Positions 8,111 to 16,562 of a stretch of DNA of 64,000 nt are shown here, piece by piece. Origin of the DNA: JAGLON01 sp041394985 (GTDB lineage: Bacteria; Zixibacteria; MSB-5A5; GN15; JAAZOE01); contig JAWLBI010000001.1 of assembly GCA_041394985.1 (NCBI GenBank), positions 62,001-126,000 on the forward strand, read 5' to 3'. Positions within the stretch are counted from its first letter, which is position 1, and every line of letters starts with the position of its first letter. The notes under the pieces were generated by a model. It saw nothing but the letters and a program-made list of their open reading frames with translations. It was not told the origin of the DNA and did not search any database. A program made the translations under genes and the position numbers.

Positions 8111-10336
8111 CTATTTCAGGTCGAAGCGATCGAGATTCATCACCTTGTCCCAAGCGGCGATGAAATCATTCACGAATTTCTCCTGAGAATCCTCGCATCC
8201 ATATACTTCAGCGATCGCTCTCAGTTGAGAATTCGAGCCGAAGACGAGATCGACGCGAGTGCCGGTCCATTTGATTTTACCGGATGCGCGATCACGCCCT
8301 TCGAATACTTCCTCATCCTTCGATATGGCCTTCCATTCGATGCGCATATCGAGCAGATTCACGAAGAAGTCATTGGTGAGTGTTTCGGGGCGCGTGGTGA
8401 ATACGCCATGCGGTGATTGGCCATAGTTGGCATTCAGCGCACGCATGCCGCCGACGAGAACGGTCATCTCGGGCGCGGTCAGTGTCAGAAGTTGGGCCTT
8501 GTCGAGAAGAAGCTCCTCGGGCCGCACGCTGAATTTGGTCTTCTGATAATTGCGGAAGCCGTCGGCTTTGGGTTCGAGGACACTAAATGAATCCGCATCG
8601 GTGTGTTTCTGCGAGGCATCCATGCGTCCCGGTGAGAATGGCACCGTCACTTTATGACCGGCATTCTTGGCCGCCTGCTCGACGCCCACGCAACCGCCCA
8701 GCACGATAATATCGGCCAGCGATACTTTCTTGTCGTCCGATTGTGCTTTGTTGAATTCCTTCTGGATGCGCTCCAGAGTCTTTAGCACTTTTGCGAGCTT
8801 CGTCGGCTGGTTGACTTCCCAGTCTTTCTGCGGCGACAGGCGAATGCGCGCACCATTGGCGCCGCCTCGCATATCGGAACCGCGGTATGTGGATGCCGAT
8901 GCCCAAGCGGTTGAAACCAGATCCGAGATGGACAGACCGGAGGCCAGAATCGTACTCTTGAGGGATGCGATATCTTTTTTATTAATCAGCTTGTGATTAA
9001 CGGCCGGAATCGGATCCTGCCAGATGAGTTCTTCTTTGGGTACTTCCGGACCGAGATAGCGCGAGCGCGGACCCATATCGCGATGAGTCAGCTTGAACCA
9101 GGCGCGAGCGAAGGCATCGGCGAATTGTTTCGGGTTTTCCAGATAGCGCTTAGCAATCGGATTGTAGATCGGATCGAATTTCAGCGAGAGGTCGGCCGTG
9201 GTCATCATCGGACGATGCTTCTTTGACGGATCGTGAGCGTCGACAACCATGTCCTCGTCTGCAACATCCTTGGCCAGCCATTGATTCGCGCCGGCCGGGC
9301 TCTTGACCAGTTCCCAATCGTATTTGAACAATACCTTCAGATAGCCCATATCCCATTTGGTCGGGTTGGGTTTCCATGCGCCCTCGATTCCGCTGGTGAT
9401 GGCATCGCCGCCTTTACCGCTTTTAAAACTGCTCTTCCAGCCGAGCCCCATCTCTTCGACGGAAGCTCCTTCGGGTTCTGGGCCAAGTAATTTTGCATCA
9501 CCGGCGCCGTGGCACTTGCCGAAGGTATGCCCGCCTGCGACCAGCGCGACGGTCTCTTCGTCATTCATGGCCATGCGCGCGAAAGTTTCACGGACATCGC
9601 GTCCGGATGCGACCGGGTCGGGATTGCCGTCGGGACCTTCCGGGTTGACATAAATAAGACCCATCTGTACCGCGGCCAGGGGGTTTTCCAGGTCACGATC
9701 ACCGCTGTAGCGGCTCTTGGGTTTATCGCTCGTGGCCAGCCATTCCTCTTCGGAGCCCCAATAGACATCCTCTTCCGGCTCCCAGATATCCTCGCGGCCG
9801 CCGCCGAAACCGAAGGTTTTGAATCCCATCGATTCCAGGGCACAGTTGCCTGCAAGAATCATCAGATCAGCCCAGGATAACCTGCGGCCGTATTTCTGTT
9901 TAATCGGCCATAAAAGACGGCGCGCCTTATCGAGGTTCACATTGTCCGGCCAGCTATTGAGCGGCGCAAAACGCTGATTGCCGGTATTGCCGCCGCCGCG
10001 GCCATCGCCCGTGCGGTATGTTCCTGCGCTGTGCCAGGCCATGCGGATGAACAAACCACCGTAGTGACCATAGTCGGCAGGCCACCAGTCCTGGGAATCG
10101 GTCATCAAGGCATAGAGGTCTTTTTTCAGTTCCTTGTAGTTGATCTTTTTGAATTCCTTGGCGTAATTGAAATCCTCGCCCATAGGATTAGATTTCGCAG
10201 AGTGTTGGTGCAGGATTTTCAGATTCAGTTGATTCGGCCACCAGTCCTTATTGGTGGTACCTCCGCCGGCTGACGGGTTGCCTCCCATGCCGGTAACCGG
10301 GCATTTGCCCGAGCCTTCCTTGTGTTTGTCGGTCAT
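8111..10336 (-). CDS. katG: Catalase-peroxidase KatG
   Basis: Bifunctional haem catalase-peroxidase of 741 residues, full length for the family. The distal site is R98, W101 and H102 in RMAWHSAGTYR. The proximal haem ligand is H270 in VAGGHTFGKCHG. The Met-Tyr-Trp crosslink partners needed for catalase activity are present as M255, Y229 and W101. The C-terminal, degenerate peroxidase half is also complete. A strong AAAGGAG ribosome binding site precedes the ATG. It is separated from the upstream perR-like gene by about 150 bases containing its own promoter and a perfect 14-bp palindrome, so it is likely peroxide-induced. It removes hydrogen peroxide in the cytoplasm. Confidence 0.97.
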   Translation of the reverse strand: MTDKHKEGSGKCPVTGMGGNPSAGGGTTNKDWWPNQLNLKILHQHSAKSNPMGEDFNYAKEFKKINYKELKKDLYALMTDSQDWWPADYGHYGGLFIRMAWHSAGTYRTGDGRGGGNTGNQRFAPLNSWPDNVNLDKARRLLWPIKQKYGRRLSWADLMILAGNCALESMGFKTFGFGGGREDIWEPEEDVYWGSEEEWLATSDKPKSRYSGDRDLENPLAAVQMGLIYVNPEGPDGNPDPVASGRDVRETFARMAMNDEETVALVAGGHTFGKCHGAGDAKLLGPEPEGASVEEMGLGWKSSFKSGKGGDAITSGIEGAWKPNPTKWDMGYLKVLFKYDWELVKSPAGANQWLAKDVADEDMVVDAHDPSKKHRPMMTTADLSLKFDPIYNPIAKRYLENPKQFADAFARAWFKLTHRDMGPRSRYLGPEVPKEELIWQDPIPAVNHKLINKKDIASLKSTILASGLSISDLVSTAWASASTYRGSDMRGGANGARIRLSPQKDWEVNQPTKLAKVLKTLERIQKEFNKAQSDDKKVSLADIIVLGGCVGVEQAAKNAGHKVTVPFSPGRMDASQKHTDADSFSVLEPKADGFRNYQKTKFSVRPEELLLDKAQLLTLTAPEMTVLVGGMRALNANYGQSPHGVFTTRPETLTNDFFVNLLDMRIEWKAISKDEEVFEGRDRASGKIKWTGTRVDLVFGSNSQLRAIAEVYGCEDSQEKFVNDFIAAWDKVMNLDRFDLK

Positions 10337-10439
10337 ACCGTCTCCTTTATTTCAAAATTGTAGATGTGTCTCTTTCCCGTTGCATTGACTTTTGTTTGGC
10401 TATGTCTTGTGTCCATTTAAACTTCACCGGTCAAATAAG

Positions 10440-10473
10440 GTCTAATATTAGACAGAGTATAGCTCACTGGCAA
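10440..10473 (-). promoter_or_regulatory. katG promoter with PerR-type operator
   Basis: On the minus strand TTGCCA (10468-10473), a 17-base spacer and TAATAT (10445-10450) form a promoter. A perfect 14-bp palindrome, GTCTAATATTAGAC (10440-10453), covers the -10. Closely related sites lie in the promoters of perR and the bacterioferritin gene. Binding by the adjacent Fur/PerR protein is inferred. Confidence 0.75.
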
Positions 10474-10483
10474 AAAAAAGTGG

Positions 10484-10879
10484 CTATTTCCGTATTTTAC
10501 CTCTCAAGATGACTTGAAACTCTGAAATGTCAAAATCCCGGAGTGTTTCTTTTCCCTCAACCGTCAATTGATCCCATGGAATATCAAACACCTCGCCGGT
10601 ATCGGTATCAATGAAATGGTGGTGTTTTTCTACATTGGAATCGAAGAGAACCGCACCTTCCTTAATTGTCTGCATCCCCAGAAGCCCTTTTTCGACGAGC
10701 AGATTCAGCGTGTTGTAGACCGTGGCTCGCGAGACAGTCGGGCATTTTTTTCTGGCATTAAATAATACGTCATCGGCTGACGGATGCGTATTGTTTTTCA
10801 ATACATATTCGACGACGGCAATCCGCTGGGGAGTCGGTTGAATATTACACTGCTGCAAGATTGAAATAGCATCCATCAT
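10484..10879 (-). CDS. perR: PerR-type peroxide regulator (Fur family)
   Basis: Winged-helix metalloregulator of 131 residues. Its recognition-helix region (PTVSRATVYNTLN) is typical of the Fur family. The metal-sensing ligands match Bacillus PerR with a constant offset of five: H32, D80, H86, H88 and D99. An aspartate at the last position is the PerR rather than Fur signature. The four cysteines of the usual structural zinc site are absent; the only cysteines are C11 and C46, so dimer stability must come from elsewhere. It lies just upstream of katG and has the same operator in its own promoter, pointing to autoregulated peroxide sensing. The N-terminus reads MM, with little room for a ribosome binding site. 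Confidence 0.85.
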   Translation of the reverse strand: MMDAISILQQCNIQPTPQRIAVVEYVLKNNTHPSADDVLFNARKKCPTVSRATVYNTLNLLVEKGLLGMQTIKEGAVLFDSNVEKHHHFIDTDTGEVFDIPWDQLTVEGKETLRDFDISEFQVILRGKIRK

Positions 10880-10885
10880 TGGATT

Positions 10886-10914
10886 AAAATAATTATAATT
10901 TTAGACAGTGTCAA
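10886..10914 (-). promoter_or_regulatory. perR promoter with operator in the spacer
   Basis: Minus strand: TTGACA (10909-10914), a 17-base spacer and TATTTT (10886-10891). The spacer holds GTCTAAAATTATAA (10893-10906), matching the katG palindrome at 11 of 14 positions. The -10 lies only six bases from the first ATG, so the transcript would be nearly leaderless, or another start is used. Confidence 0.65.
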
Positions 10915-11116
10915 GATATTTCTAAAGTAGACCCACAAAATCTTGTATTCTTGTCTAGATAATATGGTAAATCGTTGTGCAACAACATAATTATTGAATA
11001 GTATTCCCCCGGTAGAAGATTATTGGCGAACCTTATATTCATATTTAAAGACACATCTTCGTATAACCGATTAAAGGGGTATAAGACTGTAAACATCGAG
11101 AAAGGACAATAGACGC

Positions 11117-11587
11117 ATGAAACTGTTATCCAGATTTTCCTGTGCCGGGCTACTGTTTGTTATCCTGTTGGCTCTCCCATCACTTGTCAATGCGCAGGCG
11201 ATTGGGCCAAGAGGCGGGTATGATTTCGATACCGAGGATCTGGTCCTGGGCGTTGAGGGTGAATTCGGGCGCGTGTTTCGGGATTTCCAAATTGCCCCCA
11301 GCATCGACTTCGAATTCGGCGATCATTCGTTTACGGCCTTCAATGGCGATTTCAGAATGTATCTGTTTCATCTTCCGGAAACGGGTCTTAAATTCTACGG
11401 TTCGGCGGGTCCGACCCTTCTGATGATTTCGAGTAACAATAATACAGACACAGAGCTGGGGTTGAGCGTTGTTGCCGGAATGAGGATTCCGATGCAGGGC
11501 AATCGGCGATACAATATTGAAACCAGATTCGGCTTTGGCGACATCCCTGATTTCAAACTGATGGTCACGATTCTGTTCGGTATATAG
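11117..11587 (+). CDS. Small outer-membrane beta-barrel protein
   Basis: Exported protein of 156 residues. The signal peptide ends around NAQA, and an AAAGGA ribosome binding site precedes the ATG. The mature part alternates short amphipathic strands with turns, for example LVLGVEGEFG, IAPSIDFEFG and LKFYGSAGPTLL, and ends with a strand closing at FGI. This is the pattern of an eight-stranded opacity/OmpX-like barrel. It is transcribed alone. A structural or protective role in the outer membrane is likely, but no ligand can be named. Confidence 0.7.
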   Translation: MKLLSRFSCAGLLFVILLALPSLVNAQAIGPRGGYDFDTEDLVLGVEGEFGRVFRDFQIAPSIDFEFGDHSFTAFNGDFRMYLFHLPETGLKFYGSAGPTLLMISSNNNTDTELGLSVVAGMRIPMQGNRRYNIETRFGFGDIPDFKLMVTILFGI

Positions 11588-11667
11588 CTTGGCCTGAAGT
11601 AGTTCCGAATGATGGACGGCGGAAGAGGATACTACCTTAATCCGTTGCAGAATATTAAAGATGCAGT

Positions 11668-11689
11668 GAGCGAATCGGTCGATTCGCTC
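11668..11689. repeat. Intergenic inverted repeat
   Basis: A perfect 10-bp inverted repeat, GAGCGAATCG and its complement separated by GT, lies between two secreted-protein genes. No T-tract follows, so it is either a factor-dependent terminator, an RNA-stabilising hairpin or an operator for the gene beginning at 11815. Confidence 0.5.
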
Positions 11690-11814
11690 GCCATAACTTC
11701 CGGATATATTTCACCAAACTCATTTTAATGAAGTGGGCAATTAAAAATCCTTTGGTCTCCGTATTAGAGGCGAGTCGGGACAAATAATAGTTTCGCATAA
11801 GGTATGAAATTGAA

Positions 11815-13089
11815 ATGAAGATTCAAGTGGCGGGCTTCCGGGCCCTTTTTTTGGCAATATTGTCTTTATGCCTTATCGGTAATGTGGCGGCCGAGTGGCA
11901 AAGAGATGTGTCATTTCCACAACAAGACGTTACGGATGTGGAAATTATCGGTCAGTGGCTGTATTTCACATCTTTCGACACGATCTATCGTAAATCATCT
12001 CATGATAGCGAGATTGAAAGACTCGGAACTCTCGGCGATAGCGTCACTGTCAGTAAATTATTCGATGCAAAATCGAGACTCATCGCCGGCACGTATGGTA
12101 ACGGCGTTTTCGAATCTCCCGATAGCGGTTTCACCTGGGTGCAGCGTAATTCCGGCCTCACCGGCGTCGGCGCTCAATCGGTGTCTTGTATCGCTTCACG
12201 AGGAGACAGTCTTTACATTGGAACATCCGGAGCCGGTATTTTCGTGACACCGACAGCCGGGCCAATTAGTTGGCAGCATTTTAGCGAGGGGCTTCCGTGG
12301 AATCTCGCGTGGGATGTATACTCATTGTACGAATGGAATAATATGCTTTTTTCCGGGGCCGGACAGAATGGATATATCTATAGAAATCTGCACGATAGCT
12401 CTGCCTGGAATCATTGTCAATTTAATGAAAATATCGGTACCGGATTGGCGATGCTCTCCTTTTACTCATTGGGTCCCGAATTACTGATAGGAATAGGCTT
12501 CAATGGAATCTACAACAGTACTGACAGCGGCGCCACCTGGCAGTATTCTCCGGCACCCTTTAATGCAGCCGCCAGCGGCAAAGTCATCGTGAACGGGGAA
12601 CTGACATTGGCATTACTGAGCCATCCGACCTTGGGACTGTACATGTTTGAATGGAATAACAACACATGGCAGTTATGGGATCATCAAACCGGGCTGATCG
12701 CTTATGACTTTGAGTATTTTGACGGCTGTATCTATGCCTCCTGCTGGGATGGACTCTGGTATTATCAACTGCTGCCGACAGGAGTCGATCCTCATGATCC
12801 GATACTTCCGGATCGTCCGCAGTTATCGCAAAATTACCCGAATCCATTCAACCCCGTCACAACTATTGAGTATGTTTTACCTCAAAGGCAGAGTGTCACA
12901 ATTGCCATTTATAATGTTCTGGGCCAAAAGATTCGGATACTTGTCGACAGAGAAGAAGCAGCGGGCCGGCATGTAATAGCATGGGACGGAAAAACCGCGA
13001 CAGGAGAACCGGCGGCGGGTAGTGTGTATCTTTATAGCATCCGAACCGAAGACTATTTTGATTCAAAAAAACTCATGCTACTGAAATAA
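11815..13089 (+). CDS. Secreted BNR-type propeller with C-terminal sorting domain
   Basis: Exported protein of 424 residues with a signal peptide at about 1-27. The middle contains BNR/sialidase-like blades with Asp-box-like turns (DSGFTW and DSGATW), as in photosystem II stability factor-like propellers. The last 90 residues form an FlgD-Ig-like sorting domain: SQNYPNPFNPVT, IYNVLGQ, HVIAWDGK and a terminal strand ending MLLK. In FCB-group organisms this tail directs export through the Por/type IX secretion system and surface attachment. No Por secretion genes are in this window. The function of the propeller itself is unknown and no sialidase catalytic residues were identified. Confidence 0.8.
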   Translation: MKIQVAGFRALFLAILSLCLIGNVAAEWQRDVSFPQQDVTDVEIIGQWLYFTSFDTIYRKSSHDSEIERLGTLGDSVTVSKLFDAKSRLIAGTYGNGVFESPDSGFTWVQRNSGLTGVGAQSVSCIASRGDSLYIGTSGAGIFVTPTAGPISWQHFSEGLPWNLAWDVYSLYEWNNMLFSGAGQNGYIYRNLHDSSAWNHCQFNENIGTGLAMLSFYSLGPELLIGIGFNGIYNSTDSGATWQYSPAPFNAAASGKVIVNGELTLALLSHPTLGLYMFEWNNNTWQLWDHQTGLIAYDFEYFDGCIYASCWDGLWYYQLLPTGVDPHDPILPDRPQLSQNYPNPFNPVTTIEYVLPQRQSVTIAIYNVLGQKIRILVDREEAAGRHVIAWDGKTATGEPAAGSVYLYSIRTEDYFDSKKLMLLK

Positions 13090-13465
13090 GGCGGTATTCG
13101 GTACAAGCTCAGGACGAGCCCTTCTAAAAGTCATGTCGGCGTCACGGATTCTGTATTGTATTGCCTATTACCGGCCTTTGCCAACGGAGTCTCACCCGTC
13201 AGCGCAGTCATAGGGTAACGCCGCAGGTAACAACATGGCTATTGTATTGCTTGCTCGTATCAAACCAAATCTTGCAGGCGGCGCGGCATGGGACTGGCAT
13301 CATCCCTTGCCCGGCTATAATAACCGGCCAGCCTTAATATCCATAATCACGTCTTCGATTAATGGATAATAATAATCCATAACACACAAATAATTCTCGG
13401 ACTTCGTATATTGTTTACAGCAAAAACCGGTCTCCCAGTAGAGACCATTAATCCGTGAAAGATGT
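13090..13465 (+). other. Intergenic region upstream of the OmpA-like gene
   Basis: Some 376 bases hold no gene with a recognisable product. The minus strand has an open frame that runs into the next gene (13315-13641), but it lacks a ribosome binding site. No clear promoter or terminator was found. The 5' part may be a decayed remnant, as nothing in it resembles the neighbouring families. Confidence 0.45.
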
Positions 13466-14704
13466 ATGCCGGAATCATCCAGAATAACTGTACCGATATC
13501 ATCCAAGGACATTAAAAACCGTACGCGACTCGCGTCAGGCGGGGTCTCGCGGCTAACGGTCGTCCCGATGGAGTCCCGCCGGTTGCGGCTGATGGGATTG
13601 TATTTCGATACCGAAAAGAGTTTTCTCCTGCCCTCAGCCATGGCTGGGATTCGAAAAATCCGTGAGGTGTACGATAAAAAGGCTTTTCCCGAACTGCTTT
13701 GTGTCGGTCATACCGATGCGGCGGGAAAATCATCCTACAATCTAAAACTGTCGCTGGAGCGGGCACAGAGCATTGCAGCCTATCTGGCGGACGACGTAGA
13801 AACATGGCTGAAAAACTATAGCCATACCGACAGCGATAAACGCTGGGGCCGGCGCGAAGACGAATTGATGTTGTCGGCGCTGCCAATCAGCGGTGGGACC
13901 AAGTACTTCAGCGATGGTATTGGATTCAAGGATGCCGTGATGAAATTTCAAGCCGATGCCGGGCTGACGGAGGACGGCATATGCGGTCCGATGACCCGGC
14001 GCGCATTAATTACCGACTACATGAAATTCGACGGTACCAGTCTGCCGAAATCGGTGACAATCATCGCTCACGGCTGCGGCGAATATTTTCCGGTCGAGGA
14101 TGTCGGTGACGGTGTGGCGAGTGAAAAGAATCGCCGCGTTGACTTGTTCGCATTCAACGGCAAGATATACCCGGAGCCGACAAGTCCTACCTCGTCGTCA
14201 ACTGACCCTTTTTATAAGCAGTGGGTGGCGCAGGTGTCGGAGAGTATCGATCTGACCGAGGAGCTCCCTGATAATCTGCGCATTCGCCTGTGTGACGATC
14301 GCGGCGAACCGATGCCGAAAACAGTTTTCCTTGCCCGATTCGGCCATGAACCGGCTCATGCCGGGCAGAGTGATTCATCCGGGTATGCCAACCTGGCCCC
14401 TCCGAAAGTCTGTCCCGAGATGCTCAAGCTGGCCTGGGGAGCAGACAATACTGAGGGAGAGTATCGTTTCGTGCGCGAGTTGTTTGTCGACTGCGACGGG
14501 GGGAGTTCCGATCAGCAGTATTTGACTCGATTGCACAATCTGGGATATCCGTCGACTGAGGATATGGAATTGGCGGTGCGCGCCTTCCAGTCCGATTTCA
14601 AGGTCGATTGCGAGCCTACTCCGCGAGGACAGGTCAACGGAGAAATACCACCCGCCACACGCGAGCGTATCGCGCAGGAATTCAAGAAGCGGAAGTCCGC
14701 TTGA
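13466..14704 (+). CDS. OmpA-like protein with peptidoglycan-binding domains
   Basis: Protein of 412 residues without a signal peptide. An OmpA-type domain opens with LYFDTEKSFLLPSA (about 45-58) and GHTDAAG (81-87). It is interrupted by a PG_binding_1-like insert (about 145-190) before its closing segment HGCGE...ENRRVDLFAF-like (about 202-230). A Ig/carboxypeptidase-regulatory-like segment (about 270-330) and a second peptidoglycan-binding-like repeat (about 355-410) follow. Proteins of this build often accompany VgrG, PAAR or LysM cargo in type VI-like or contractile injection loci; that link is from memory of the family. No such core gene is nearby. The start is uncertain: MESRRLRL at 13568 is an alternative. 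It sits 12 bases before the next gene. Confidence 0.7.
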   Translation: MPESSRITVPISSKDIKNRTRLASGGVSRLTVVPMESRRLRLMGLYFDTEKSFLLPSAMAGIRKIREVYDKKAFPELLCVGHTDAAGKSSYNLKLSLERAQSIAAYLADDVETWLKNYSHTDSDKRWGRREDELMLSALPISGGTKYFSDGIGFKDAVMKFQADAGLTEDGICGPMTRRALITDYMKFDGTSLPKSVTIIAHGCGEYFPVEDVGDGVASEKNRRVDLFAFNGKIYPEPTSPTSSSTDPFYKQWVAQVSESIDLTEELPDNLRIRLCDDRGEPMPKTVFLARFGHEPAHAGQSDSSGYANLAPPKVCPEMLKLAWGADNTEGEYRFVRELFVDCDGGSSDQQYLTRLHNLGYPSTEDMELAVRAFQSDFKVDCEPTPRGQVNGEIPPATRERIAQEFKKRKSA

Positions 14705-14716
14705 TTGTGAGTGACC

Positions 14717-15814
14717 ATGGGTAATGAATCATACAGTGTTGCATCGCCGGGAAGTTATACATTTACTTATATCCCGTCGCAAATCCCGCCTCGGGCCGAA
14801 CGAGCCATCAATAAGTTTTTTTCCATGAATGAATCCGGCATTCGGGAGCTGATGGCTCACGTCGTGGATTACCGCGCGCTGATTGATCTGAATACCGCCG
14901 TCAATGCCTGGCCGACCGAGTCTAAGGCGGAAATCGAAAAGCTTAAGGTACTCTCTCAGGCGATCGCTCAGCAGTTGGGGGCAATCAGGAGCCGGCGAAA
15001 GGCGGTATTCGAAACCGCGGCGAAGGCGACTCGGCGCGAGGGCGAGGAGCGCCAGCGGGTGCTCGAACACTTGTATAAGCATTTGCCCGCTCGCGAACAG
15101 GAGCGGTTGCTTCATAGCTGGCGACTCTGGGATGATTCCGCCGTCTATGTCGATGTCGACACGATTCCGTCAAAACCTCATCCGGACGATATGGCGGAAC
15201 TGGCGCTCAAGAATAAAATGGCGCCGGTACGAGTGAGCAAGGGATTCTCGCACAGCCTTTTTGAAATCGATTCGCTGGCTCATCTGGAAGTTGAATTATA
15301 TTCGCTGGCAGAGGAAATAGCCGGAACCGGTCATTTTGGTGTCATAAAAGGTGTCGCAAATGAGGCGGTGAGTTTTATTCGCGAATTGCGATTTTTCGGG
15401 CACGGCAGTTCCGGCACCGCGACCAAGCAGCCGACATTTCATGCCTGCGGCGTTTTGAGTTCGGATAAAATCGATATAAGCTGGCTGTTGGGGCTTGCTC
15501 CCGATGATGATGCCGATGCACCGAGTGCCGATGCGGCTACCGTACTGGGACAATTGCAAAACTATTTATGTCCCGGAGCAACAATCTTTTTCGAGGGGTG
15601 TTCCGTGGGTAAAGGTGATGCCGGTAAGCAGTTTTTGGCCCTGGTCGGGCATCATTGCTTTGGGGATTTCAAATTCGGATTTTTAAAGGCCAATACTGAG
15701 GAGACATTCACGCTGTCGGCGGCTCCTGAGGAAGGTCTCCCTCCGGTTTCTCCGGTGACCTATAAATGGCCGGACGACCTGCGAAAAATCGCAAACATGT
15801 TTGATATCAAATAA
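14717..15814 (+). CDS. Unknown protein with caspase-like His/Cys motifs
   Basis: Protein of 365 residues with no signal peptide; function not recognised. Residues about 60-125 are a charged, probably coiled-coil helix region. From about 215 a Rossmann-like pattern appears: a hydrophobic strand ending FFGHGSSG with H229, and a second strand ATIFFEGC with C295, followed by GKGDAGKQFL. A hydrophobic strand leading to His-Gly and another leading to Cys is the layout of clan CD (caspase/gingipain) peptidases and DUF4347-like domains. Peptidase activity is inference only. The gene follows the OmpA/peptidoglycan-binding gene by 12 bases and is presumably cotranscribed. An in-frame GTG at 14711 is an alternative start. 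Confidence 0.55.
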   Translation: MGNESYSVASPGSYTFTYIPSQIPPRAERAINKFFSMNESGIRELMAHVVDYRALIDLNTAVNAWPTESKAEIEKLKVLSQAIAQQLGAIRSRRKAVFETAAKATRREGEERQRVLEHLYKHLPAREQERLLHSWRLWDDSAVYVDVDTIPSKPHPDDMAELALKNKMAPVRVSKGFSHSLFEIDSLAHLEVELYSLAEEIAGTGHFGVIKGVANEAVSFIRELRFFGHGSSGTATKQPTFHACGVLSSDKIDISWLLGLAPDDDADAPSADAATVLGQLQNYLCPGATIFFEGCSVGKGDAGKQFLALVGHHCFGDFKFGFLKANTEETFTLSAAPEEGLPPVSPVTYKWPDDLRKIANMFDIK

Positions 15815-15939
15815 AGAGCATCCATATTTCTCACACGATACAACCAGCAGTTTACCCTCTCCTTACTCTTCTATTATTCATGAGGATACTGCCGGCCAAT
15901 ACGGGAACCATATTCCGATGTCTCTGTTACTAATATGCA

Positions 15940-16539
15940 GTGAGAATCGTTGCTGCGTATATACTTGGATTTTTTAGTTTGGTGCTTCTGATACATGCCG
16001 ATCCAGGAGACAATCAGGTGACGGAAAAGGAAAAACTGACTCATAGACTGTTTGATTTTAGCGATGAATCGGAAGCTGAGTCGTGGCTGCCAATAAATGA
16101 CGATGTTATGGGCGGGATATCTCGAGGGGAAACACTATTGACAGAAGACAGCTGCCTACTGTTTACCGGTGAGATTTCACTGGAAAACAACGGAGGTTTC
16201 GCATCGATACGAACCCGGCCAACCGACTTTGACCTCGCTGATTTTCATGGCATTCGAATCCGGGTAAAAGGGGACGGCAGACGCTATCAGTTTCGGGTGC
16301 GTACCGGCCGGGAATTCGACAGCATCACTTTCAAACATGAATTCGACTCTGTGAAAGATAAGTGGCTCGCGATAGATCTCCCCTTCTCGTCATTTCAACC
16401 GACGTTTCGTGGCAGGATATTGACCGGTGTGGGACCATTAGTACCGGGTAATATCAGGCAATTCGGATTCTTGCTGGCCGACAAAAAGGCGGGGGCGTTT
16501 GAATTGGTAATTGACAGCATATCAGCATATAAACAGTAA
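15940..16539 (+). CDS. Secreted CIA30-family protein
   Basis: Protein of 199 residues beginning with a hydrophobic signal-like segment (about 1-20). The body matches the CIA30 (NADH dehydrogenase intermediate-associated protein 30) family: NDDVMGGISRG, LENNGGFASIRT, RIRVKGDGRRY and a terminal FGFLLADKKAG. The family adopts a jelly-roll like carbohydrate-binding modules; bacterial members rarely have a known role. The start is a GTG with no strong ribosome binding site, since no in-frame ATG exists close by. The gene is 23 bases upstream of an outer-membrane barrel gene and the two are probably one operon. Confidence 0.8.
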   Translation: MRIVAAYILGFFSLVLLIHADPGDNQVTEKEKLTHRLFDFSDESEAESWLPINDDVMGGISRGETLLTEDSCLLFTGEISLENNGGFASIRTRPTDFDLADFHGIRIRVKGDGRRYQFRVRTGREFDSITFKHEFDSVKDKWLAIDLPFSSFQPTFRGRILTGVGPLVPGNIRQFGFLLADKKAGAFELVIDSISAYKQ

Positions 16540-16562
16540 CGGCTTTTTCTGGAGGATGCGTA

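Noticed and set aside
8667..10273. Several plus-strand open frames of 80-123 codons inside katG
   Set aside because: They are opposite-strand shadows of a strongly conserved catalase-peroxidase gene and have no recognisable domains.
13315..13641. Minus-strand open frame of 108 codons across the start of the OmpA-like gene
   Set aside because: It has no ribosome binding site at either possible ATG and overlaps the coding start of a gene with clear domains; no product was recognised.
13466..15814. A complete type VI secretion locus
   Set aside because: No VgrG, Hcp, PAAR, sheath or ATPase gene occurs anywhere in the window; only a cargo-like pair is present.
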